A DNA stretch of 64,000 nt from Dermacentor variabilis (Eukaryota; Arthropoda; Arachnida; Ixodida; Ixodidae), in assembly GCF_050947875.1 (NCBI RefSeq), contig NC_134568.1, positions 216,301,648 to 216,365,647 of the forward strand, written 5' to 3'. Shown here one piece after another: positions 22,068 to 33,401 of this stretch. The notes under the pieces were generated by a model. The model saw only the letters and a list, made by a program, of their open reading frames with translations, was not told where the DNA came from and did no database searches. How positions within the stretch are numbered: position 1 is the first letter of the stretch; each line of letters opens with the position of its first letter. A program made the translations under genes and the position numbers.

Positions 22068-22910
22068 TGTTGGATCTGGAGGACAATCACAATTGCTGTC
22101 CCCCAGATATTGGACCTTGCCGTTGGGTGCGGGAGTTGGCCGAGGTTGAGGAGGACTTCGTTATGAAAAATGGAGGTTTATTTACATTATTTACAGTGAG
22201 AGTACAAAGAAATTAACAGTCATAAAGTCAGTACGGGCCGGCGCCAACTCGGACGCTGCGGCCCGTGGCAAGAAGCTCGAAAGAGATGAATGAAGGAATG
22301 CTCTCTTGCTGCTCTCGGTCTCTGGCTTTTTAACCTCTTCGGTGTCTCGAAGTCACGTCACGTTCGGCCAATCGGCGAGCCCGCTCAGGTGGCGTCATTT
22401 TCGGGCAATGGTAGGCGCCCGTGCGAATGTAAGTCACACCCGGCGCAGAGGGTCGCGCCTTGGGCTCCAATTGTACGAAGGATTACTTGTCTGCGGTATT
22501 GCCTTCCTGGTCTGCAACTGCCGTCACAAAGGCGGACGGGGGGGATTGCTCCCAGGGTTTCACGGTGCATTACGGCCGTCGTTACCTCGCGGCTTGCAAG
22601 CGCCGTCACAATAGGCGGATGGGGGGAGACGGGTTGTCTTCGAGCGACCTTTCAGAGCTGCAAAGCAGCTTGGCTCAGGACCCACGTTACCTGGAACCGT
22701 GCCAGGCTCCCGCTACACTTTCGGGAAGAGTCAAGCAGCGGGACAATAGCTCCACATGTGGCGCACGAGGTGGAGTCGCCAACTTGTTTGGACGTGCCGC
22801 GCCTTGGGAACATGGTAGATGTGCTTCTGCGCTCCTTAATTAGGTGTGATGCGATTCGATGTGGTCTGGTGAACTCGAAGGAGGCTCAGGAAAAGGTCCC
22901 GTATCTAACA
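22068..22910 (-). repeat. 3' LTR (left LTR) of the 22-kb-region element
   Basis: 843 bases. On the minus strand it starts TGTTAGATACGGG and ends TCCAACA. An AATAAA (TTTATTTACATTATTTAC on +, near 22168-22190) and a GC-rich promoter-like part lie inside. It has about 165 bases (roughly 22635-22800) missing from the right LTR, and lacks an approximately 77-bp block that the right LTR has at its + left end. Open frames such as 22290-22961 are incidental. Confidence 0.85.
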
Positions 22911-22927
22911 GCTCCTCCTCGCCCCGG
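22911..22927 (-). promoter_or_regulatory. Polypurine-tract candidate
   Basis: On the minus strand, CCGGGGCGAGGAGGAGC lies directly against the TG of the 3' LTR. That is where plus-strand DNA synthesis is primed in LTR elements. Confidence 0.6.
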
Positions 22928-25135
22928 AAGTTCGGAATGGCCGGTGAAATCAATTCGCTAGCCATGAGGAACGCCAAAAGAACATGTAGGGTACTGGTGT
23001 CGAGCCTCATGTGACGAACTTCGGGATCCTGGGCCCTGGAGAACGTACGTCAAACAAACAAAACAACACAGCGCTGCACCACGTGTAAGCGCAAGCTCTT
23101 CACCCTTGACTCGCCAGGCTATTACCAAGTCAAAATGAACCCTGATCTTTTCTTTCCCCAATTTTGATAAAGCAGTTCCAACCACCCTTCTAAACTGCTA
23201 TCCATATCTCCTCGAATGCCGACAAGACCAGATTGTTATTGTTGTTGCAAAACAAAGGGTCGCTGTCGTTGCAAACGAAGAAGGAAAACAGCTGAACATT
23301 TCTTAAGTGGCCTAATTTCGCGAACAGCCTGTTCTTACCCTAGCGCAGTGGCGTACTTATCTCACGTACTGTTGCCACTGGACAGTCTGGCCAACTTCAC
23401 AAGTACGTAATCACAAGCGCGCTAGCCTTGTGGTTAATATTCAGAACGCGTACTTGCGTCGTAGGCAAACCTTTCATTACGCTTACTCACGTTTCTTCCT
23501 GTAGTCCCTACAGGACACGTAACCTAAACAAGAACTTAATTTGCGTTACGCACTCCGCAGAACCCTTTAAAAAATGCTTATTCTGATAACTAGTTCCAAG
23601 CACGCTTATTATGGAAGTCAGAATACGGCCGCCCTCAACACACACGAGCAACCCACTCATAAACCTGCTTCCTTCCGTCCACACAGGACACGGGCTAATG
23701 GACCTAAGAGTTCTTCTCAGTGCAAATAATGCACTAACTGAAAATCTACGCGCTTAATCTTAGAAAATTCAAAAACATTTATAAAAAAAAAGAAGCTTAA
23801 CAATACATACACGCGTTGCCATAGGCCTCTCACCGATAACCTTGACCTTCAGGTTACTCACACACAAAAAAGAAAGCCCATCTACTCTTTCATTGGCACT
23901 CGTGAAACTAAAGTTTTACCTAAAACGCATAATTCAAATCTTGGAGGTTCTCAAACAAAACATAAACAAAGCTCATACTTTTACATATTGAAAGAAACTT
24001 AAATCGCGAAATTTTCAAATGCTCAGAAAAAAAAAAGCCACCACGTTTCACTTCTACGGAAGCTCTCTTGGCCTCCCGTTCCAAACGTTTACATTTGACT
24101 CATACTTTTGAGCCGTACTCGAGGTGGTAGCGGTTCGAAAGGTACTCTGGCTACCGAGGAACAACAAAAGGGCCGACACACTATCAGCTCCTTCAACACG
24201 TCACAGTTTCTGGCTAATTTGCGTCCTCGCGCCACGCTTTCATCACTAATATTGACGGACCGCGTCACGACTCCCTACCACCTCGTCTCGTCTTGCCACC
24301 TGGCTCTCCTTCGCACTACATGTTGCACTCCGAAAAGAAGGGCGGAACGACGAGGAACCTAACTGCCCCGTGCCCTTTGTCCGCGTCCGTGCAGAACATT
24401 CTTCTCGGTCTCTTTTTGACCGTTGGCTCGAACGTGTTTGATGCGCCAACATCGTCAACGACGACCGCACCTTTCTTTTCATTGCGCCCTGCCTTCTTGC
24501 GCCTGTCGCCGTATTCGGCGGCGCTACCTTATTACCGCCTTTCGGTCTTTACCGCGCTGATTTCTACGGCGCTTTCTCTTTGAATTCCCTTTCATGTCGC
24601 TCTCGCGCCTCGTGCTGGCCGGTACCCATCTCTTCGGCCCGGATCGGTACGAAGATCCTCAACCAAATCATCCCTCTCTTGGCAACCTAGACTGGCGGAG
24701 AGCTGCACCGATCCCTGAACCATGCAGTTGTCTTCCCTTGAGCTACGCAGCTCGCAATCCTGCGTACTGCCTTCAACTGCATCGTCCAGCTGGCACTGCG
24801 CTTCGGCACGCAGATCTGATCTGACATGGGTGCTCGCGTCTGTTGGGTCAGCACTACTCTGTGCTTCGTTAACTACCTCGTTAACGTTATATGCGAGTCG
24901 CACGCGTGGTGACTGTGCCAATTCATTCACAGCTGGCCTAGCTCTCTCTACAGTGCTCTGTTGGCACAGCACCTCGTCACTCTCACTACGGCCTTTAACG
25001 GCCTCTGTTGCCACTAAGGCATCGTTAGCAGCTAGTCCTTTCCGTTCACCTATGAATGTGCAGCCAATCTCACAGGCATTACTCTTCTCGTCGGCTTTTG
25101 GTGAAAATCTGCCAGATACTTCATTTTTTTTTTGC
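22928..25135 (-). other. Interior of the LTR element without recognisable domains
   Basis: About 2.2 kb between the purine tract and the gag-like frame. The minus strand has one 140-codon frame (25014 down to 24592), hydrophilic and rich in Glu/Arg/Ser (SSREDNCMVQGSVQLSASLG), that may be a remnant gag or spacer protein. No protease, RT, RNase H or integrase motif is visible on either strand. Most of 23190-24090 is AT-rich and non-coding. Confidence 0.5.
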
Positions 25136-25405
25136 TCAGTACCACCTACAGAATTTCGAGACAGCAGTTTGTGCCTTTAGCTGCTGAAAATATTGTACCT
25201 GTTTTTCCAATGCTGCCATCTCTTTCTCGTAGTTTTGTTCACGCTCACGCTTACGTTCTCGATACTCACGCTCACGTTCACGACGCTCACGCTCCCCGGG
25301 TTCTTGTATCACCTCCCAAGCAATCTTAATGCTTTCATCATTATTGCCACTATCTTGAATCGCCTTTATGATAGCTGGCTTTTTCATCTGTGTCGTCCGC
25401 CTCAA
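25136..25405 (-). pseudogene. Gag N-terminal fragment of the LTR element
   Basis: Frame starting MRRTTQMKKPAIIKAIQDSG continues to WEVIQEPGERERREREREYR and a Lys/Glu/Arg helix. The opening helix (K..II.AI) followed by a W-E-I-Q segment and a charged coiled region is the usual start of tick Gypsy gag proteins. It lies 0.5 kb inside the 5' LTR, where gag is expected. Only 89 codons remain before the stop near 25136, so the capsid part is missing. Confidence 0.5.
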
Positions 25406-25651
25406 CTCCCAAATCGTTACACACCAATAACAAGTCTAACCTCGTCAACCTTCTAAGATCCATGGCAGCTGCCCCGACTGGTGGTTAGAACTGTTTTCCT
25501 TTATTAATTTGCGCAAACACACCATATGCAACAAATTCCCGATTCCTAGGACTATCAAAATAAACACAACATTTGAAGTCTGGCGAATCAAAAGGAAAAA
25601 AGAACCACACGCTCACTAACGGTTGCAGCACCCTGCCATCTGGTTCATCGG

Positions 25652-25848
25652 TCCGCTCTTCCCGGTTCCTCAGGACTCTCTGGGCCGAAGGCTCGCTCTT
25701 ATTCGCTGTTCCCAGTTCTTCAGGACTACTATCGACGAAGGCTCTTCTTCGCTGTTCCGGGTTCCTCAGGACTCTATGGGTCGAAGGCTCTCTCTTCTTC
25801 GCTGTTCCCGGTTCCTCAGGATTTCTTTGGACGAAGGTTCATCCGTAG
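25652..25848 (-). repeat. Four-unit minisatellite in the leader of the LTR element
   Basis: Four imperfect units of about 46-50 bases, each starting CGCT(G/C)TTCC and containing GGTTCCTCAGGA and CGAAGG, start near 25652, 25703, 25749 and 25799. The array fills the untranslated leader between primer-binding site and gag. Confidence 0.75.
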
Positions 25849-25859
25849 CGCTGCCACCA
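25846..25859 (-). promoter_or_regulatory. tRNA primer-binding-site candidate
   Basis: On the minus strand TGGTGGCAGCGCTA starts two bases inside the 5' LTR; it begins with the TGG complementary to a tRNA CCA end. This fixes the element orientation. The tRNA was not identified. Confidence 0.65.
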
Positions 25860-25861
25860 GT

Positions 25862-26617
25862 TGTTGGAGTCGGGCTTGTAGGACGATCCCACCGCTAGCA
25901 TCCAGTTACGTTCTCGATACTCACGCTCACGTTCTGGAGGACAAAATCTGGAGGACAATCCCAGTTGCTGTCCCCCAGATTTTGGACCTTGCCGTTGGGT
26001 GCGGGAGTTGGCCGAGGTTGAGGAGGACTTCGGTATGAAAACTGGAGGTTTATTTACATTATTTACAGTGAGAGTACAAAGAAATTAACAGTCATAAAGT
26101 CAGTCCGGGCCGGCACCAACTCGGACGCTGCGGCCCGTGGCAAGAAGCTCGAAAGAGATGAATGAAGGAATGCTCTCTTGCTGCTCTCGGTCTTTGGCTT
26201 TTTAACCTCTTCGGTGTCTCGAAGTCACGTCACGTTCGGCCAATCGGCGAGCCCGCTCAGGTGGCGTCATTTTCGGGCAATGGTAGGCGCCCGTGCGAAT
26301 GTAAGTCACACCCGGCGCAGAGGGTCGTTCTTTGGGCTCCAATTGTCCGAGGGATTACTTGTCTGCGGTATTGCTTTCCTGGTCTGCAACTGCCGTCACA
26401 AAGGCGGACGGGGGGATTGCTCCCAGGGCTTCACGGTGCATTACGGCCGTCGTTGCCTCACGGCTTGCAAGCGCCGTCACAATAGGCGGATGGGGGGAGA
26501 CGGGTTGTCTTCGAGAACGTGGTAGATGTGCTTCTGCGCTCCTTAATGAGGTGTGACGCGATTCGATGTGGTCTGGTGAACTCGAAGGAGGCTCAGGAAA
26601 AAGTCCCGTATCTAACA
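25862..26617 (-). repeat. 5' LTR (right LTR) with a foreign patch
   Basis: 756 bases, very similar to the left LTR over the shared parts. Near its + left end it holds an extra block. Within that block, 25907-25933 (ACGTTCTCGATACTCACGCT and on) is identical to part of the gag-like charged-repeat coding region near 25252-25280. It also lacks the roughly 165-base block of the left LTR. Differences this large between LTRs of one insertion suggest recombination or template switching. Confidence 0.8.
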
Positions 26618-26724
26618 ATATTCAATTTTCTTGTTGCGAGGTTTGTATACGTGCAGTGAAATAATGCTTCGACTGGGGCTAGTTGGTATGGCATCGTTCT
26701 GCTTGCTCGCATCGTGCAAGATAC

Positions 26725-27052
26725 CTTACAATATACTTACATGTACAAGACACCTTTCATGTGCGGAAAATCATACATAGGCCAGACAGGAAGATGTATT
26801 AATAATAGATTGAGAGAACACAAGTATGCGACAAAAATGCTTCAGTCACCAGGACATTTGGCGACGTATGCGCACGATGCGTCTGCGAGCCTATATTCAA
26901 AGAAACCAAGGTGTTGGCTAGATGCAGATCTAAAGAAAGCACATGAAATTTTGGAAGCGTATTTCATGCTCAAAAATGACTCGGGAGAACACGTTAGCAC
27001 ACCTTCTGTGGCACTGGGAGAAGCAGCTTTTAAATTCATAGACGGATGTTAG
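26725..27052 (+). pseudogene. GIY-YIG endonuclease fragment of a Penelope-like element
   Basis: The frame includes FMCGKSYIGQTGRCINNRLR, the GIY-YIG nuclease core in the Penelope form (CGKxYIGQTGR, then RLREH). Next come a spaced H and C region, then ILEAYFMLKNDSGEHVSTPS with the conserved E of the nuclease helix, and a stop at 27050-27052. In Penelope-like retroelements this domain is C-terminal to the RT and nicks target DNA. No RT precedes it: the upstream boundary is just after the LTR element, so the copy is 5'-truncated. A polyadenylation-like AATAATAAA follows at 27174-27182. The domain itself looks unbroken. Confidence 0.75.
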
Positions 27053-27355
27053 ATCAAGCCATACTTGTCTTTGTCAAATCAGATGTGTGTAGATTGGTTT
27101 CTGTTTCGTCTTTAATCTCGTTTTCTTTTTATTTACAATCACCCTTCGTGTATATATTTGACGTGCACTAGCGAATAATAAACAGTTGAAAGTTTGCGCA
27201 CATGTGTGTCTGCCTCTTTTTTGTCCTTCGTATAAGCAGTATAGCGCAGCAAGCAGAATGGTGCAGTGAACTTTATTTCCAGTGACACTCTTTTGCCCTT
27301 TATCAAGCTGTATCTTCGGATATGTATATTCCATTGTATCTCCGCATTTATAATG

Positions 27356-28019
27356 TACGAGGGCGAGTCAAATGAAAGTGAGCCAACCCACCCCGCGCAA
27401 TAATGGTTCGGTTCATTATCTGCGAGGCATGCGCGTGGAACACAGGCACCTCTCATTTACAAAAGGGACACGCAGGTGTGAGGATAAGTGTCCTTTAATG
27501 CTCTCATACACTGTATTCAACATGGTTGCGTGACTTAGCGGACGCTCCAAATTTTGGAACAGCGTGGTGTCGTGAGGTTTTTGACAGCTGAAGGCGCTTC
27601 CCAAAAAAGGAATTAGTAGCCGTATGGCTGCATTTTGCGTTGAATAATGTATTTCATTGGCCACTGTGAAACGTACGTTGGCGCAAACGGTTCAAAAAAG
27701 GACGTGAAAGTTGCAAAGACGATCCAAGACTGGGCCAAAGCCACCGTGCAATCACCACCGACACAAGTGCAAAGGTTGATGAGCTGATTAGACAAGAACG
27801 GAGGATAAGCACCGATGAACTGGCAGAGCGTGTGAACATCAGTCATGGTTCGGTTCACACCATAATTCATGAACATCTCGGTTATCGGCTCTTTTGTGCG
27901 CAATGGATGCCAACCAGTTTGAACCACCGCCAGAAGACGGAGAGGTTCGGCGCGGCCTTGACTCATCTGATCCGGTATCACAATGAGGGTGATGACTTCT
28001 TGTCTGCAATCCGCCTCTT
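27356..28019 (+). mobile_element. 5' part of a mariner-type transposon
   Basis: A TA (27356-27357) precedes CGAGGGCGAGTCAAATGAAA, a mariner-like terminal repeat. A decayed transposase frame follows. The element stops at about 28019, before the catalytic domain, and no right TIR was found. Confidence 0.7.
27552..28019 (+). pseudogene. Mariner transposase N-terminal half
   Basis: Readable in pieces: LEQRGVVRFLTAEGASQK (first helix-turn-helix), WRKRFKKGRESCKDDPRLG (the RRF..GR.S..D..R.G linker), VDELIRQERRISTDELAERV, then ISHGSVHTIIHEHLGYRLF (second HTH) and LTHLIRYHNEGDDFLSAI. These are hallmarks of mariner transposases. In-frame stops occur near 27615 and 27668. Sequence after DDFLSAI leaves the family, so the DDE/D catalytic domain is gone. 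Confidence 0.8.
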
Positions 28020-29887
28020 TCACGGCGTGACGGCGCATGCGCCCTGCCCTAGTGGATTAGTCGCGAAACGTTTTGGAAGGGACGCGCGCGCGGCCAGGTA
28101 TCGGCGGAAAGTACCCTCGGGAAAAAAAAAGCGCTTGGACGCGCCCTGTTGCAAACGCTCGTGCCATGTACCGCGTTGAAACTCTACTGGTAGCTCGGCG
28201 TCGGTGCGGTGCCGAAAACGTGCGTAAGACTGCAACTCCACTTCGAAACTGAAAAGGGCCAGGGCTTGGTCCGAACTGCACCGTTAACCAAGCAGTTGCC
28301 GCCTTGCATTGACGGCTGTCAAATTTATCGATAAACCCCTGCGTTACACTTGGGCGACACTTCAAGAACACGTTGCTGGCGCATTCTTCTTACAGCGTCG
28401 GCCCACTGGTGGTGGCAGCGCGTGCCTGACTTCATGTACTGTTTTAAGGCGTGGTAACATTGGGTCGATACGAGACCGACAAGACGCTGACGCCGACGAT
28501 TGGCCGACTATTCAGCACTGTGTCACTGAGATCATTTGATCGTAATAGGCCGACAACGACGCAACCGATGGGCGCGAGTTGTCATATAGCGCGGCGGGCT
28601 TTCGTGTCGACAGCACCGACAAAATCAGAGTGTCGACCGTGATAGCTTGACCGAACCCTACGTGATTAGTCGTCGAACCGACAACGCGATAGCTGCAGCT
28701 CATTCACTTGTACATATAATTATTCGCGCTCAAAATGCGTCGACATGCCTTCGAAGTTGAAATGCACGAGCTTCAGTCCTCTCAAGCCGTGCACGTGAAG
28801 TTTGAGTCAATGTTGATCCTGTTTAGCGAAGTTTGGGTTAGGCCTAAGCCCGTCGAGGTCGTGTATTCGCTACCGATGGAGCTGGACTTAAAAAATGAGC
28901 AGTCCGGACGAAGGAAACCGCTCTTATAGTTAGGTTGCGGCCCTATAGCGATTTGATAGCTACTCTTCATTTCGCACGGCACGTACACAGTAAGCGGCGA
29001 CACAGCGCTGTGCCAACATCTTGTACTTTGGTCATCGTTCCCGATCGCTACCGGTCGCATTCCCGTAAATGGTGGGTCTGTGTGGATTTTTGTGCTGACA
29101 TTTCTTAATTCCGAAGAAGCATTGTTTACCTGTGCGTCAAAAAGGAAAGAAGAGACAGTGCATTCGATACAGCAGCATAAACTCGCTCAGTTGCCAACGG
29201 TGTCAGCAATGGCAGCCGCCTTCTCGCGAGAGAACTGCACGGCATACAGTTTGCACAACGCGCAAACTGTAAGTATGATGAAGTTAAACAAAACCGAGAA
29301 TCAGTAGTAACAGCCCGTAATATATATGCGTCTTGATCACAGTAGCAGTTTAAGGAACTCGGCCGTTCATACTGACACGTCTGTATGTTTTGCTACATTT
29401 TGAGATTATTTCACATTATCGATGCGCCGTTTCTACAATATTCGAAGAGCTAACAGCGATCTGAAGCTGTAGATGTAAACAAATGCACCGCTTTGGCAAA
29501 ACGCACGTGGAAGGCTGCGCTCGAAGGCTTCTTGAATATGCGAAATGTTTAGTGAATGTGTAAAAGCAATACAAAAAGCGATGTGCAATCGCAGACATCA
29601 GCGACAACGAACTCAAGGCAGCCGCGTCGGCAGGAACTCAGCGTGCCTTTATCGGCCCGCGCTATTACCACAACAGCGCACTCGGGCCTGTTCACACACT
29701 ATACTCGATGGGCGAACGACATGCTACCCCGGAGAAACCATTATTAATTAATCGCGATCCACGAACCGCACAACCGACGCGCACTCAACATGGGCGCAGG
29801 TACACAAATCAACCGGCGAAATCCCCGACACCCTTCCAAAACGTTTCCAGCGGCGTGCGTCAGAGGGCAGCACAGGAACATCAAAGA
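28020..29887. other. No recognisable feature
   Basis: GC-rich, CpG-containing stretch (28020-28650) then mixed sequence. Short frames on both strands (up to 115 codons) lack motifs. I see no repeats ending here. Confidence 0.4.
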
Positions 29888-29889
29888 TA

Positions 29890-29931
29890 GTGTTCCTGTA
29901 TATGCTCCCGCAGGGAGCAGAGTTGCGCATA
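29890..29931 (+). repeat. Left 42-bp TIR
   Basis: Exact inverted match to 33402-33443, preceded by TA. Contains the palindrome GCTCCCGCAGGGAGC. Confidence 0.9.
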
Positions 29932-30201
29932 CCTTTTCCGGCGCCGCTCGCACCGCTATTGGCCGAGCGCGAAAAATGACGTCAAGTGATCCGCGCCGCT
30001 GTGAAGCCAACTTTACGGGCGCATCACCGACTCATGCAAACTCGTCGTTTCCGTCAGTGCCATCGCCATTGCAATCAGCGGACCGTTGATCGTGCGTTGA
30101 GAGGAGCAGTTGCGGGTTTCAGGTACGGTATTCGACGATGTGAAGTCAAGGACCTTGGTGAAGTGATACGGAACACATCGTACTGGCACTTGTATTCAAG
30201 T

Positions 30202-30279
30202 ATGACGGGGTGCAGCGCACCACACTGCACAAACCGCACGGCATTCAGCCATAGGAGTAAATGCTTCAGCCAAGCAAAC
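30202..30279 (+). pseudogene. THAP domain N-terminal fragment
   Basis: ATG-initiated frame MTGCSAPHCTNRTAFSHRSK up to a TAG. The CxAPHCTNRT start, two cysteines four residues apart, is the first half of a THAP zinc finger. The AVPTIF-type core and the Cys-x2-His half are not readable downstream. It belongs to the body of the 3.55-kb TIR element and might be the first exon of its lost transposase. The fragment is short, so the call rests on 12-15 residues. Confidence 0.4.
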
Positions 30280-30604
30280 TAGCTGGAGGCACACTGATAC
30301 TACAATAAGAGTGTTGTTGCTAACAAGTCTGGGCTTGTTGACTTTGAAGGCACCCTTCAGAGTTTAAAATTGAAATGAATAATATGTACCTCTCTCGTCA
30401 ACTGCAATTTCTGAAGAGCTAGGACATCTTTGCAGAAAGCACACAAGGGAACAAGGACAAAACGGGTGCTAAGTTGGCGTATGCATGTTTAGCTCTCTAG
30501 CTGTGATAATTGTAATATATTCCTTCTCCGTGTGAAGTTTTGAGAACAGTAAAATTGATTCTAGTCAATTTATTGTCTTCAAGTGCATAGGCTTATTCAT
30601 TTTG

Positions 30605-32096
30605 TTAAAGGGACCCTGAAACGCTTTTGACGATTTTCTACAAACGTACTGAGTCGTTAGAGTAGGTCCTTCTAATCATTAATTGACACATCTAAGTGCT
30701 CTGCGTAAAGCGTGTAATTTTTTATAAGGTTTTAAAAATGCACATCGCTGCTGATCGCAGCGCACTGCTCGGTGGAATTTTAAGCCGCCCCTACCCATAT
30801 GACCGAAATCACTCATACGACGTCAGTGGGGCGAGCTATCCGATTGGCTGACAAGGGCGCGTGATCGATAATTTTTCCGACTTTATAGTAAACAAATGAT
30901 CTTCGTAATAGTTGGAATGTTAGTTAATTTGTTTTTATGAAAAAAAAAGTAACATAAAGAGAATGCACAAGAACAATTTTTCAGTACATTAAGCACTTCC
31001 GGCACACAACAAGTGTCGTCTGCTTGTGTTACAACGTACTCCATTTTGACGAGAGCTCCGCGGTCACAGTTGGTCTCAGTCTTTTCGCGAGCACTATGAT
31101 TCGACTTTGTTGCCTTGTGGACTGCAAACGTAGCGACTGGCAATATGTCAAGCTGCGACATCGTGTCCCTCTGCAAGGCAGCGTACGAGCGAACTGGCTG
31201 CTGCGCATCGGACTACCGCTATCCGATCGGCGCCAGGATTTGCGCGTTTGTGGCCGTCACTTTACACCGGAAGATTACTAACGCAACAGCGTTTCGCGAG
31301 TCCCGTATTAGGGCAAACGTAAGCGCAAGGGGACAGGGTCTGGCCGCTTGACTGTGCCGTAACGGGATGAGCCGAGATGAGCAGAAGGGCAAATGTGAAT
31401 GGTCTGCATGGTGCAGCCACCTGGTGGCATAGAGCGCAACCATACACAGTAGCAGCAACGAAGCGTATTCTTCTTTGCTGCTGGTGCGTATTTTTCGCAG
31501 GAGTGTAATCATCGACACGTTGTTTTTATAAATGTTTAAAATGTTTTACACTTGGTTAGAGCAATATTAGCGCTTTGTTTGGCTGGTTAAGCGCTGCGCC
31601 AACAAGTGTCTGGACCGTGTAGACCGATCAGGCCGCTCACGTACGTCTAGGCCAAAGTTCCTTCATCAGCTTGAGTTTATGCCTCCAGTGATTTGCCGAA
31701 ATGACCAGCTTGCCTGTGGTTAACGGAATACCAGACACGTTCGGCGCTACGACAGAATGCTCGCAACGCACGCTGCTTCGATAGCTCTCGCTTGGGGTCG
31801 ACAGCCAAGCGGCTAGCGGAGAGGTCTCGCGCGGGCGGGGGCGGGCTCCAAATCAAACGGAAGTGGACGATGTGACGTCGCATCGTGACGCAGGACCAGT
31901 GAAGGCGGAGCGTAGCCCCGCTCGCTCGGCGAACGAGTTGAGGAGGAAAAGCTTGGATGGGGAGGAGGGTAACTTCTAATCGCTTGTAGCTCCATTAATA
32001 CGTAACGCTTCACTCAAATTGTGGTGCGAATGTTCTACTTAAGCTGTACCCTACGCGTCTACAAAATTTGTCCGAACCGTTTCAGGGGCCCTTTAA
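30605..32096. mobile_element. Kolobok-like element: TTAA target, AGGG terminus, THAP domain
   Basis: TTAA at 30605-30608 and 32093-32096 bounds inverted ends that start AGGGACCCTGAAACG on the left and AGGGCCCCTGAAACGG on the right arm, with further similarity (CAAATTTTGTAGACG versus GATTTTCTACAAACG). Between them is a THAP domain frame (31096). TTAA targets, purine-purine termini and THAP-bearing transposases are known for the Kolobok superfamily. The element is too short and broken for a full transposase. Its right arm recurs in inverted orientation at 39625-39730. Confidence 0.7.
31096..31281 (+). pseudogene. THAP zinc-finger domain of the Kolobok-like element
   Basis: Sixty-one codons from MIRLCCLVDCKRSD. 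Cys pair at 5/6 and 10, the basic/Val segment HRVPLQGSVRANW with the conserved Trp, LLRIGLPLS, and the closing RVCGRHFTPEDY with Cys-x2-His and Phe. All C2CH zinc ligands and the conserved Trp and HF are present, so the domain looks complete. A TAA stop comes right after PEDY; downstream codons continue plausibly for a few residues and then break. It would bind transposon ends in a functional transposase. An alternative is a host THAP exon captured by the element. Confidence 0.75.
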
Positions 32097-33401
32097 CTAA
32101 TTGCTGCCATATAAGCTAAGCCGCAATTGTAGTGTGCTAGCTTGCGAGCACCATGTATCAGCCAGTAGAACAAAAACTTGTTCAATTAAACACGCTAGAA
32201 ATCTACGTTGTGCTTTGGTGAATGCTGTTTCCTGTGGGCGGGAGTGGAGTGAATGCACTGTTCAATGACGTAAAATTTCCTTGCCTCTGATGCGATAGGT
32301 CACAAAGCTTTGTAACCTGGCTTTTTGGCCAAAGCCTGCTTCAGTGATTTCATTGATTTGATACAGTGTCTTCAACTACTGGCTTTTTCTCGGAGTGGTA
32401 AGAGATCAAGAAAAATGTGTTGTCAGATTACAGTCTGCACTGTACTGTGAATAATTACTCTGCAAGTTTGCCATCTTGATGCGATTAGTGCAATAAAAAT
32501 AACCTGTTGTTACTCTTAATAGCTTGTTGCCTTTCCAGTTTCTTTGAATTCTGCCCCCAAGGTTCCAAGAACCAGCACACTTGGCCTGCTGCCGTTCATG
32601 CATTCCCTTGTATGAAATAAATTTGATCTAGAAGCTCTTGCATCTTGAATCTTTTTCTACTTGCAGATTTGCTGCTACTATATAGCTGATTAGTCTGCGG
32701 TATGAATGAATCGTAAAAGTAAGCTTTGCTTAAAATGTGCGCATGTGAACATTTGAAACGCGCTTAAATCTGTGTCTGCACCTCATGTATCGAAAACGTG
32801 CAGCTGCTGTGAACGATGGTTAGTGATAAATGACGCTCTGTTAACGGTCACTGACATAACTGCAGGCACGATAGCTCTCTTGACGACGGTAATTAATCGG
32901 CTGGTTTCGGCAGCCAAAATGCGCTAAGTGTCCACCTTACGTGTGTGAAGTTTTAAACACTTTATAAAACATTTCTTGCTTTCTGACAATGATAAGACAA
33001 CTTCATATGCTTGCTGAAAATCATTGCACCGCCTTTTGTACCAACGTACTGCGCCTTTGCGAGCGAACTTTGGAGCTGTTCGAGCCACGGGAGTATTTTA
33101 TTTTTGGGAATCAGAGGCGGTCCGACCCCCTATTTGTACGTTCATGCGTGCGTTTGTATATATGCGTGTTTACATAGGTACATACAAAGTTTCGGTTGGT
33201 TGGAAGCCCACCCCCTCCGACTGCACGAATGACTCGTTCGAGCGTAGCCTGTATTAAGAAGTGCCCTTTGCTAAGCGCCTGCGAACAATTGGCGCTTGTA
33301 GCTCGCGACCATTAGAGAAAAAGGCGGAACACCGCCCGGCATTTGGCTCCTGCGCGCGCGAGGAGTGGCTTCGCTGCAGAGCTGGATCACGACGGCGGAC
33401 C

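Larger units (their letters stand above)
22068..26617 (-). mobile_element. Defective Gypsy-type LTR element with both LTRs and TSD
   Basis: Left and right LTRs both run TGTTGGA...TCTAACA in window orientation, and a 4-bp ATAT duplication flanks the whole unit (22064-22067 and 26618-26621). The 5' LTR is the right one, because a primer-binding-site-like TGGTGGCAGCGC lies just inside it and a purine tract lies next to the left one. The 2.95-kb interior holds a short gag-like frame and no protease, RT or integrase, so it is non-autonomous or deleted. The same LTR occurs solo at 38890-39541. Confidence 0.85.

Noticed and set aside
22290..22961. 223-codon + strand ORF
   Set aside because: It lies almost wholly in an LTR, and the matching frame in the second LTR is broken; no domain is visible.
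24592..25014. 140-codon minus-strand ORF taken as a host gene
   Set aside because: It is between the LTRs of a defective element; at best a gag/spacer remnant.
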